This document shows positions 13,291 to 24,583 of a stretch of DNA of 64,000 nt, in pieces. The position numbers and the translations under genes were made by a program. The DNA lies in the NCBI GenBank assembly GCA_021397835.1, contig JAJFZO010000168.1, forward strand, positions 4,650,001 through 4,714,000, written 5' to 3'. The stretch's first letter is position 1. Every line of letters begins with the position of its first letter. The DNA is from Moringa oleifera. Taxonomy: Eukaryota > Streptophyta > Magnoliopsida > Brassicales > Moringaceae. The notes under the pieces were generated by a model. That model did not search any database and was not told where the DNA came from. It saw nothing but the letters and a program-made list of their open reading frames with translations.

Positions 13291-16200
13291 CAAGAAAGAT
13301 GTGAATCATTTAAATGCAGGAAGGCCAACAATACTTAAAAAACTTCAGCCCATTTCAAACAAATCCAACAAAAGTCCAATTAAGACTATTGTAAGATTTA
13401 CCTTAAATTTAAAAACACCATATGGGGCTTCAGAACGTATTTGAGCAGTCACCACCTTACAAGCAAATAGAAAAAAAATAGCTGTCTATTAATTAGATCT
13501 CCAATTTTATTTTATTTTTTCTTATTATGTCTCACTCAGTTATCAATTCAACTTCAAGTTTCACATAAAGAACTATATTTTATAGAAAAATTTTAAGTAT
13601 TAGCCTTAGCCATCACAAAATAAAGGGATTTCTACTAAAGACCAATATCTGTCAATCAGCAATCATTCAATCAACAAATACAAAAGGAAAAACAAATCAA
13701 GAAGACAACTTAGCTTATCACAACGGCGTTCAATAGCTCCTGGCAAGCTGGCTGATCTTCATAACATCATTGGACATCCTCCGCCAAATCAAAATTGACA
13801 CACTGTTTTTGGCATATGGTGGACAACTTATAAAGAAAGATTCGGTCTTAGATTGAGCCTATCACACCCAGTTCAAAGGTGGACAGCTTACTCATGATAG
13901 ATAATCCAGTATCAGACTATAAAATTCATTATTGCCTTACTTATTAGCATAAGCGAGGACTATGGAGTTGTTTTTATCAATATCCAATCTTGGACGGATG
14001 AACAGTCTCTACAAGAAGTTTTGGCTCAATTACTAAGTCATGAATAGGGACTCAAGTAGTATAACCAAGAACCCTAAATAACATTAACCTAATAACCAAT
14101 GTAGTTGTCAATAAGAATAAAAAAACCGTACCTCTTGCAGAAATAACAACACAATCGCAATCACGGTAGAGGAAGAATGAGCAGTCATGGAAAAGGAAGA
14201 AATAACATCATACCTATATGCCAAATCAGCACCAAACAAGATCACACAACCTATGATTACTGGTATAGATTTAAAGAATCATTTCAAGTAATAAACAACA
14301 ACAGCAACTTGACTACAGGTACTACAATGAACCAAAATGCATACTTTATCTATACTGCATAGCAAATTCAGGTTTGTATGCTAATAATGGTGCCTTCAAT
14401 TATTTCACCGCAGATTTAAACAATCTATCCTTAAGGTTTGATTACATCGACACACAAAAACTAGTGGTTGGTCATGGTAAACTTCTTAATATCTCTTATG
14501 TAGGATATCACAGTCTACTTATTTACCAAATATTAAATTGCATCTCAACAACGTTCTGCGAGTACTTGCAATTTCAAAGAATCTCATTAGTATTTTTAAA
14601 TTTATTTTTAACAAAAAATTATTTGTTGTTTTTAATAATGGTCATTGTTTTTGTAAAGGATCAAGCCAACAAGAAAACATTAACGAAAAGGGGACATTGC
14701 ATAAATTAATTGAAGGCTTTCTCACACAAATTATCGACACATATTATAGATGTATATTTACCTATATATAATAGTAATATATGTGAGTAATTAAATTAGA
14801 TAAACTTGTGAATTATCTACATTTGATTATGTGAGGACAAAATGATATATCCACACTTTTTTTGATAACCAAAATTCTTTCTACTTTCATAAATTTATGT
14901 AATATTTCTTGGTAAAAAATTTAATTAATGTGGTTATTTTTTTATTATATTCGCCATTACATTTATAAATGTTACTCACGGGTGGTTAATATATTATAAA
15001 GTTAATCACACATAAGTATAAATGTTATATATGTGAGGGTAATTAAATTGAGTAAACTTATAAAGTTATCTATTTTTTATTATATGTGGGTAAATTGTTT
15101 TACACACGCTTATTTTAGAGAATTTTTTTTCTCTTTTTCTAGAGCTTGTGGATTGAATTTTCTCGGATAAATATTTAGTTGATATGGCATTGTTTCTAAG
15201 TACATTACCCACACATATTTATAAATGTTATCCATATATGTGGCTAATGTATTACAAATTTATTCATACATAAGTACAAATATTTTATACATATGGCTAA
15301 TTAAATTAGAAAAAATTGTAAAATTATTGACATTTATTGAATTTGAGAAAATTGCAGTATCTATACTCAATTCCTTCTACTATTTATATTATATTTTGTG
15401 TGAGTAAAGTGTTATGCCCACAATCATTTTTGAGACGAAAATTTTTTCTACTTTCAAAGCTCGGTGAGATTTTTTTTAATAAAATTTTAACTAATGTGAT
15501 ATTTTTATATTAAATAAATATTTAAAAAAATCTGAAATATATCCTGAATTACAACTTAAATCTTATCATTTAAAAAGTGACATAACATATCATAATCTTT
15601 TATTAATTACTGAAATAAACTTTGAGGCATAATGAGAATGATTTTTATTTTGTTTCTCCTCAAGCCAACTCTTCTTTGACTTTCTCTCTTTCTTCAAAAT
15701 CCATTGTGAAAAACCCATAGATATTACTCGTTTTAATTTCTCTCTTTCCCTTCATCTCCCAATTTTTCTTTTGCCATAATGTTTTCTTTCTTTCCTGACT
15801 TTCTCGCTAACCAAACATCTAACGAACCTTAACATCTTCTTGTGGATTTTTTTTTTTCAATTGTTATCTACTAGACACTCCACCATAGATTCTGAGGATG
15901 CCATGCTTGGCACAGGTGATAATTTTTCTCTCTCCTTCCATCTTTCTTTATCTCCCAAAGAAAGTATGGATGTTAGTGGCAGTGACAATTGCTTTAATCT
16001 CTCCCTATTTGCAATTAGAATCAGAGTATACACCACCTTTCAGGCCGTTTATCATTGGAAAAGACGCTACAATAAGTGTTGATTGAAAAAAATATTATAT
16101 TTTTTTCTATCTATTCTACATGAAAATAGTTAAGTTATCATAATTATTGCTAAATAATTACCGTTAATGTAATATCCCTACCTTATTTTTTGAGATTAAT

Positions 16201-17477
16201 GACAACAATGACACAACAAACTCCTCTTCACCATGCGACTTCCTCTTCAATGCTCTCTTCACCCATTCTACCATCTCACACTCCCCTCTCTCTGCCTACT
16301 CACCTCAACATCACCTATCATTTCCTCTTCCCATTCCCCACCTAACACCATGTTCCCTACCAAATACACAAAACTACTACAATTACCCATTTATCCAATG
16401 ATTACAAGAGCTCAAGCAAGCATTTTCAAATTAACCAAAGCTTGTTCTTTCCTCTACAGTAGTTGCACAGCCCATACAACATCAATTACTGCTGCCCTTA
16501 TAAATCTAGTTTGAAAACAAATCATGGCAATTGAATTTCAAGCCCTCTGCTCAATAAGATAATGAGAATTAATGCCAGCTTGCTAAGAAAGGCCAAATAA
16601 CTAGGTAGAGATAAAAGGACAAGAAAGGAATAAAATGATATAGAGATGGAAGGGGGAAGGGCAAGAAGTGAAAAGAACACCTACATGTCTTTTAAAAAAA
16701 AATAAAAAAAATATTTTAAACTTTGAATTTTATTTTTTCTTGTTAGTTAAATTTTCACATTTAAAATAATTTAAAATAAATTTTTAATTTATTAATTTTA
16801 TTTTAATTAAACTTTAGTGAATATAATTATAAAAAATTGATAATATTTTATTACTAAAATATCTATGAAATTACTTAAATAAATTTTATATTTTATTTTA
16901 TTTTTTTCTCTTAAATTTGAATAGTTTTTTGACTAACAAGTTATTTTGTATAATTTTTTTTTAAAAAATATGGTAGTATAATTTTTTTAAAATTTTTTTT
17001 GATTTTTTTATGATGATAACTTGAAAATTTTTGTATATATGTAAAAAATTGAAAATTAAAATTTGTTATAAAAAATTATTAATTTAAATATTTTTAGTTT
17101 TTAAATTTTTTAACAAGATTCAATCATTTAATCCAAATCGATATGTTAAATTTGTCTCAAAACGTTTTAAAAGTTCAGTTTGATTAAAAAAATAAAACTA
17201 AGAAGATCTAATGATTTTTATTAAAAAATAAATATTATATATCTATATATATTAATGTATTAATATTTTAAATCAATTTTTTATTTTATTTTATTTTTTA
17301 TTTTTTGTTTTAATTATAATTTTTACATTTTTACATTTTATCTCAATAATTTTATTATTTGGCAAAATTCGTGTGGACAAAATTGGGTCTACACATTCCA
17401 TTTTTGTTGAAATCTTTAGAGCTAGCTTAGGTTTTTGAGCAAGATCAACTTCTGCTCTAATCAACCAGTCCTTCATG
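13291..17477. other. AT-rich intergenic region with CT-rich patches
   Basis: No gene recognised. It holds a threefold diverged tandem repeat (annotated separately), CT-rich stretches at about 15650-15840 and 16210-16350 that create meaningless open frames, and a very low-GC block at 16680-17350. Confidence 0.55.
14735..15490. repeat. Three diverged tandem copies of a ~257-bp AT-rich unit
   Basis: The landmark gtaattaaattag/gagtaaact recurs at about 14785, 15038 and 15295, each time preceded by a short tatatgtg/tacatatg element. Each is followed about 60-120 bases later by a TGTGAG/TGTGGG-T-cacac segment and a ttttctctttct-like tract. Spacing is near 257 bases. The copies have diverged substantially, including small indels. 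Origin unknown; it could be a satellite-like remnant. Confidence 0.6.
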
Positions 17478-17573
17478 CACTAAATGCATTATCAAATTCC
17501 CTTATTAATTAGATTGCATGACTTCTTAAAATTATTGCACCGTATGTTTTGGGCAAAGACCAAGACTTGTGGG

Positions 17574-17619
<46 letters not shown>

Positions 17620-17871
17620 CTTACATGTTTCCGCGTGTGATCATGTTTTCATGGTAAATCCCACGATATTGTCCCATTTTTATTCATTCGTTGCTTTAAA
17701 TTCTCAACTCTGTCTCCTCGTGCGGACATATCCCTCTTTACTTGGCATGCGTCTGATTTTCAGGGTAACATGTCGTCCTACCACTTCCCCATGCTATTGC
17801 TACTGCTTCACTGCTTCATCATTAATGGTGGCTTAGCTCTGAGAGTAGCCAACTTGACCACTGATCAATCA
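17478..17871 (+). pseudogene. Promoter and first ~34 codons of an LRR-XII receptor kinase, truncated (array unit 1)
   Basis: The flank at 17478-17570 (aatgcattatcaa ... gttttgggcaaagaccaagac) matches the promoter of the intact receptor kinase around 33340-33440. Coding similarity starts at the ATG at 17770 (equivalent to Met9 of the intact protein). It covers the hydrophobic leader and the LRRNT start ALRVANLTTDQS, ending at 17871. The upstream alternative ATG at 17747 is out of frame with it because of a one-base loss. From 17872 the sequence switches to O-fucosyltransferase sequence and meets TGA after four more codons. No kinase or LRR repeats remain. Confidence 0.85.
17572..17619. repeat. 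Compound microsatellite (GT)n(GA)n
   Basis: About twelve gt dinucleotides run directly into about eleven ga dinucleotides, just upstream of the truncated receptor kinase. It is absent from the homologous promoter at 33440, so it expanded locally. Confidence 0.9.
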
Positions 17872-18745
17872 TTCTTGTTGAAGTGAAAGACATAATAGAC
17901 CTTCCGAAGGAAGCAAAACCCGTGGATGATCTTAGAAAAGTAATTCCCCTCCTGAGGTGGAATGGAGTTGTTCATTTTCTTGGATTTGGTAACCGTCTTG
18001 GCTTTGATCCATTGCCTTCTGACGTTCAAGTAAAGGATTTTCTGATACTTGGTAGTAACAATGAGACACAAAACAAAAGGCATATTCCCATATCCAAAGG
18101 TCTCACTTGATTAAAGAAACTATCAATGTTTCCTGACTTGGGTTTTCTTCAAACTCAACCATCAAATTTCAACTCCACAAAGTTATTGTGTATCTATCTA
18201 GGTGGACATAATCATGTCTTCATTCATGCTTCTGATGACAAATAAAGAGCTGGATACCTAGCTTGATCATTCACAACAGATAGTACATCCTCTTATTTCT
18301 ACTAATGAAACTTTCTATGCTCCTTTCCGTTAAGTGAACAACATAATTTATTGCCAGATTATTCCAAACTGATGAATAACCGAAGATACTCCGGACAGTC
18401 TGCAAGCATCTGTTAGAATGACACTGGATGATTGATCAATTTCATGAGGATGCATTCATTTGTGCACTCTGGCAAGGCATTCTTCTGTAAGTTCCATCTG
18501 GTTCTGAGACCGATGCTTTCTTGGATTTGTTGCGGAAGTTAAGATGCAAATGTAACTTCTATATGCCTTGAAATATTTGTCCCAAAAAATGAAGAAGTCG
18601 GTTCATCATTGATAAAAAGGATAAGGAACTGTAATGCTTCACTGGTTAAGTTAGAAAAAGGGGACTTCATGCCTGAGGATCTATCCAAAGAACATGACAC
18701 TACCAGAAACTCATCAAGATATCTTGCTTTGAACTTGAGATAAGG
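17872..18745 (+). pseudogene. O-fucosyltransferase fragment (exons 7-8 remnants), array unit 1
   Basis: Bases 17885-18035 match exon 7 of the intact O-fucosyltransferase (27219-27362), including [20 protein letters not shown]. The following intron is conserved at lower identity, and 18540-18745 matches the first part of exon 8 with several indels. It includes a lost cysteine-rich start and an in-frame stop after RNSSRYLALNLR. The intron 6 acceptor region is deleted, and homology ends near 18745. Exons 1-6 and 9-10 are absent. The fragment is fused to the receptor-kinase leader on its left. Confidence 0.88.
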
Positions 18746-19229
18746 TTTGCTGAACAACATTAACCACAATAAATTGCAATAATGTATAACCTAAATTTAT
18801 CTTAAATCTGAAGTTAAAAATCACTTAACTTGATTGGTAACAAGAGGTAAAAATGCAAAAAATTTGTTTAATTTGAGTAAATTCAAATAAGAAATCCATT
18901 TAAATTAGGTTGACAGACACGAGAAAAATGCTGTAGTAGACGAAGAGACCTTGATTTGGTGTTCCATGCATCAAAATGTGTGCAGCGCGATCGAGACTCC
19001 ACTTTAAGACATCGAAATAATTCTTCCGTCACTAGAAAAATTAATGGCTTTGCATGGCGTGCATCGCATTTTCATTTGGAAGTGTTCCTTTCATTTCAAT
19101 ATTACAGCTTGCTTACAGACCAACGTCGCATGTGGATATGGCAAGCCAACATCGTCCCCTTCTTCATTTCGTTCCTTTCCATTCTCAGCTCTGTCTCCTC
19201 ATTTAGATAGATCCCTTCAGTTACTTGGC
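18746..19229. other. Spacer before receptor kinase copy 1
   Basis: No gene. The right end is the promoter and leader region of the next receptor kinase copy (ctgtctcctcatttagatagatccc, also present before the intact copy). The remainder is unremarkable. Confidence 0.5.
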
Positions 19230-22200
19230 ATGTGTCTTATTTTCCAGGACAACATGTCGCCCTGCCACTTTCCCATGCTATTGCTGCTCCTTCAGTGCTT
19301 CATCATTAATGGTGGCTTAGCTCTGAGAGTAACCAACTTAACCACCGATCAATAAGCTCTTCTTGCATTCAAAGCCTATATCACCTTCCACCCACAAACC
19401 ATCTTGGCATCCAATTGGTCCCCCACTGCTTCAGTGTGCTACTGGGTCGGTGTCTCTTGCGGTGGCCGCCATGGAAGAGTAAGAGCTTTGGATCTGACAA
19501 ACATGGATGTTGGAGGTACTCTCCCTCCGCAGCTGGGAAACCTCTCATTCCTAGTCTCCCTTAACTCTGAGCCACAAACAACTTCCACGGCTATCTTCCA
19601 AAAGAGCTCGGTCACTTGCATCGCTTGAAGTTCATCAATCTGACCTCCAATTACTTGAGTGGTGAAATTCCATCCTGGTTCGGAGATTTACAGAAACTTC
19701 AATACTTGGTGCTCCATAATAACAGTTTCAGAGGTACCATTCCTAACACTCTTTTTCACATGTTAAACCTCAGAATACTTGCCATGCGTCAAAACGAGAT
19801 TCATGGTTCCATATCTTCAGCCATCTTCAACATGTCCTCATTGGAAGGGATTGATTTATCTTACGACAGTCTCTGGTAGTATTCCAAATGACATTGTGTG
19901 CTTTTCTTTAAAACTTGAATTGCTTTTTTTAAACTCAAATCAATTATCCGGCAAGGTTCCTTCAAGTTTATATAAATGCAGTCAACTTCAAGTTTTAAGT
20001 TTGTCATTCAATAATTTTACAGGATAAATTTCAAAAAATATTGAAAACTTAACAAAAGACAAATTTATCTTGGTAGCAACAACCTACGAGGTTTGATTTA
20101 ATCTTTATTTTATGTTATTATTTTTATATATTTAAATATAAATTTTTCTATTCTTCTAGCAAGTAAAGTTCAATTTACCTTTATGATCACTTAAAATCAT
20201 CTCTAATTTTATGATAAATTCATAATATTCTAATTTTTTTTAAAAAAAATCAATTAATACAATCAAATCTCAACGATCGTAATTTTAGATAAGATTATGA
20301 TCTTATTGCCGATAACCACTATTGTTAAAATTTTGCTTTCATAAAACTCATTATAAAATTATATATTTTATTTTTTACGTGTAATTAAGTTTATCACCAA
20401 CCAAAAATTAAAAGATTGGAGATGTTATATATTGAAATAGTATTATTTTATATTTGTATGAACATCAGATGATTGAATATACCTTGTGAAACCATTTTAA
20501 ACTTTATTGTGAATCAATATTGCAGGTGAAATACGGGGTGAAATTGGAAATCTGCGTCATCTAGAAATGTTGCATGTGGCTTTTAACAAATTAACAGGTT
20601 CTTTACCCCTCATGATTTTTAACATTTCAAGCATTCGGGTAATCAGCTTAGAGCACAACTTCTTATCCGGTTATCTTCCACCACGCATGGGTCTTGGGGT
20701 CCTAAACCTCGAGGAGATTTATCTATGGGGAAATAGCATTAGTGGAATAATCCCAGACTCCATTGGTAATGCTTCTCGACTTAGAATCATTGAGTTGGAA
20801 AAAAACTCTTTTTTGGGCTTTATTCCCATTACACTTGGCAATCTAAAATGTATCCGACGACTTGATCTTCATGAAAACAATTTGACCATTGATTTTTCCA
20901 ACCAAGATTGGACTTTTCTCACTTCTTTGACAAATTGCAGAGAACTAAAGGGGCTGGACGTATCACACAATCCATTGAACAGTGTAATCTTTCTACATCT
21001 CTTGAACATTTTACTGCAACGAATTACAAAATCAAGGGCCATATTCTCTCAGAAATCGATTAACCTTAGCAATTTAATAGCTTTAAGTCTTGATGAAAAC
21101 GAATTGAGCGGGCCGATTCCAGCAACACTAGCAAGATTACTGAAACTCCAAGGTTTGTATCTTAGTGCAAATATGTTACAAGAATCCATCCCATTTGAAC
21201 TTTGCCAGCTAGTAAAGTTGGATGCACTCTTCCTCATGTCCAATAATCTTGGTGGACCCATACCTTCATGTTTCTACAATTTGACTTCCCTAAGATACCT
21301 GTACATGGACTCCAACAAATTCGATTCCACTTTACCTTCGACTTTGTGGAGCCTAACATATATCTTAGAAGTAACCATTCCATCAAATCCTTTGAGTGGC
21401 TTTCTACCACCGGAAGTTGGAAATTTGAAGGTGTTGACAAAGTTTGATATATCAAGGAATCAATTATCAGGTAGTCTGCCAAGCAGCATTGGGGGTCTAA
21501 ATAATCTGCAATACCTATCTTTGGCAAACAATGATCTACGAGGCCCTATTCCTCAATCATTCGGAGACTTGGTAAGCTTGGAAGGGTTGGATCTCTCATG
21601 CAACAACCTATCCGGAGTGATTCCCAAGTCTTTGCAAGCATTGGCCTACTTGCAAGAATTTAATGTCTCTTTCCACCGATTAGAAGGAGAGATTCCTGCA
21701 GGTGGGCCTTTCAATAATTTTTCTGCTGAGTCATTCAAGCACAATTATGATTTATGTGGTGCTTCTTGGTTGCAAGTCCCCCCATGCAAAAGCAGAATCC
21801 CCCGACGAAGTAAGATGTCTACATCACTTTTATTGAAATGTGTTTTTCCAATCATTGCATCAGTCATACTAGTCGTGGTTGCTATTTTTATTATAAGACA
21901 CCATAACAAAAATACAAAAACGAAGAAGCAAGAAATTGTTCCACCCCTTGTGGCATGGAGGAGAGCTTGAACACGCAACAAATGGATTTAATGAACTTAA
22001 TTTACTCGGTGTTGGAGCTTTTGGATCAGTATACAAAGGAACACTATCAGATGAAAAGGATGTTGCAGTAAAGGTCTTGAATTTGCAATTGGACGAAGCA
22101 TTTAGAAGTTTTGATGTTGAATGTGAAGTACTGCAAAATTTACGACATCGAAATCTTGTCCAAATCGTTACATGTTGCTCCATTAATCTTGATTTCAAGG

Positions 22201-23041
22201 CGTTGGTACTTGAGTTCATGCCTAACGGAAGCTTGGAGAAATGGTTATACTCTTATAACTATTTTCTTGATATTCTTAAGAGATTGAACATAATGATAGA
22301 TGTTGCATCAGCACTCGAGTATCTCCATCATGGTTATTCAACTCCTGTGGTTCACTGTGATTTGAAGCCAAGTAATGCTTTACTGAATGAAGATATGGTT
22401 GCATGCGTGAGTGATTTTGGCATTGCAAAACTCCTAGGAGAAGGAAAGTCTATGACGCAAACCATGATGCTGGCGACCATTGGATATATGGCACCAGGTG
22501 ATCATATTCTTATTGTTCATTTCATATCTCTTTCTTTCTCTCTCTCTCTCCCTCCAATTAATTTTGCATGAAGATCCACATTTTAATTCTTGATTAATGC
22601 ATGCATGTTCAACTTTTATGTATTAATCTCTATTTTAATAAAAATGTGATATATATGTTAGTGATGATGTTTATTTGTATCATAGAGTATGGATCACTTG
22701 GGATTATTTCCCCGAAAGGTGATGTTTATAGCTCCGGCATTTTATTGATGGAGACTTTCACTAGAAAGAAGCCCACCGATGATACATTTGTTGGAGATCT
22801 AACTTTGAAGAATTGGGTTAAACAGTTGTTATCTCACGCAATCATTGAGATCATTGATGCAAATTTGCTAAGAAGAGAGGAAGAGAATGGTGAAGCCAAA
22901 ACTGATTGTATGTCATCTATTCTAAAATTGGCTTTGGATTGTTCATCTGATTTACCCAAAGAAAGAAGAAATATGAAAGATGTACTAAACGTGCTAAGGA
23001 AGATCAAAAAGAAATATCTGAAGCACATTGAAGGTGCTTAA
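19230..23041 (+). pseudogene. LRR-XII receptor kinase copy 1, inactivated (array unit 2)
   Basis: This is a nearly full-length relative of the intact kinase at 33742. It has an exon covering 19230 to about 20090, an LRR/TM/kinase exon 20526-22497 and a last exon 22686-23041. Damage seen directly: TAA at 19353-19355 in LTTDQ; a frameshift near 19567; an in-frame loss of 72 bases (one LRR) near 19757; TAA at 20025-20027 replacing a Gln codon; a 19-base loss near 20984 compensated by +1 near 21055; and a 14-base deletion near 21966 between the transmembrane segment and the kinase domain. The kinase part still shows GVGAFGSVYKG, VHCDLKPSN and SDFGIAKLL. It lacks the middle LRR exon of the intact copy. 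A truncated ectodomain product from 20567-21970 is conceivable but has no signal peptide. Confidence 0.92.
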
Positions 23042-24583
23042 TTTGAGAAGATGATGCTAAAGTAAGTTAAAATATTTGATAAGAAGCTCATTCTCATTCT
23101 TCTCATTACTGATTAAAATTTGTAATTTGTTAATCAGCACAAATTATTCTTTTTCTGTAGTGGGCAAAATTGAACTTAAAAGTTTCGTGAGCAGCGAATC
23201 CTTCTATGTGAAGAGAAGAAATGGTAAGAGGCAGAATCTGTGTATTTTATGGCTCTCAGTTCCTTCATGTGCAGCATGTGAAGAAGCTCTCTAACTGGAT
23301 CCCATTCACTCCTCATATAACTCTCTTAATTTATTTTCCCAATTCTTTTTTTCTCTTCATATACACAAATTCATTTTCAGTACAGAAAATAGGAAGAAAG
23401 GAGTCAAAAAGTATATTTTGATTAACTTTCCAATTGTGATTTTATTGCTTTGAAGGTTTAATTACCTCTTGGTTGCTTGGATCCACAATTAGAGAAAAAC
23501 CCATTACTTATAATTTATTTCTTTTTTAATTTAATCTGAAATATTTGATTCTATTAATTTTTAAATGATTGAAAATTATTAATTTTATTTAAAAATCTTG
23601 AATTTAATATTTTATAGAGTGTAGTAATTTACCAGACTGATTCGAATAAATCAAGGGAACTTGAATCAACTTATAGCTTTACGCATTGCTAATCGCTGTT
23701 GGGTGGCGTTTTCATTTAGTTATCTTGTTGGAGTATCCTCTCAAGTCTGAGAAATTACGAATTGCCAATCATCCAATCAAAACGATCGGACGGTCGTAAA
23801 AGAATCAATGCAGAGGGAGAGAGAAATGCCTTACCAAAACAGAAAAACGGTTAGATATAAGGGCCCGCCAAATCAACCAGATCATGAAATTACTTGTTTT
23901 GGTCAAAAATCTTCCATAATGCACTTCTCTTTAGTGTTGTTCTCTTTTTTTTCTTCTTGTTCTTCTTTCCTCTGATCTTAAGTGCTTGGATTCGGGAAGA
24001 CGGGAAGCAGAAATGCAAAAGGGATGTTGTTGTGTTTGGTAGCAAGTTGTTTTTGCTGGAATCGTACTTGTTGTACAAGGTGAGTTTGTGAAAGTTATGG
24101 TGCAGTTTTCAAATTTCCCTTGTATTTTACTCATCTACTTGCAGATATATAGAAATCACTGTGACCTACTCCTTCGCTTCGTTTTGAATTCATGTGTACC
24201 AGTAGATGTTCTTGTTTACCGGTCATCTATCTCATTCTATTTGCTAATCTCGCGCCACCATAACTTGAATTTGGCTCATATGGTCAAGTATGCTGGTGGG
24301 TACTTGTCAGAAAGTGAAAGGGCGTCTTACATAGTAATAGATTCAGATGGAGAGGCTCCTAGAGCTTCTTGTGATTGCCGTCTGAAAAAGTGATTTGTTT
24401 GTGCAAATTTAGGATTACTGGGCTTGCAGTCTGTAGTTGTTCTTTATTGAGTGATTTTCTACTTTTGTGTTTCACTATTGGCCATGATTTTCATAGTCAT
24501 GTCAAAATAAGATATGGGGATATAGCTGGTGTTGTTTGTTGATTGTGAGTGCATGAGGATTCATTGAGAGAGATAATGCTATA
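23042..24583. other. Receptor kinase 3' flank and O-fucosyltransferase promoter/leader
   Basis: Bases 23042 to about 23654 are homologous to the 3' flank of the intact receptor kinase (38420-38848). Beyond that lies the likely promoter and 5' leader of the O-fucosyltransferase gene, with no counterpart in unit 3 because of a deletion there. The 101-residue open frame at 24088-24393 has no recognisable motif and is probably leader or promoter sequence. Confidence 0.55.

Noticed and set aside
15840..16514. Several Ser/Leu/Pro-rich frames
   Set aside because: They come from CT-rich low-complexity tracts, and none shows conserved motifs or splice structure.
19230..23041. Receptor kinase copy 1 as a functional gene
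   Set aside because: Two in-frame stops, at least two uncompensated frameshifts and a broken TM-kinase link make a full product impossible.
24088..24393. 101-codon frame upstream of the O-fucosyltransferase
   Set aside because: No domain recognised and it sits in the probable promoter/5' leader. An upstream ORF is possible but not supported.
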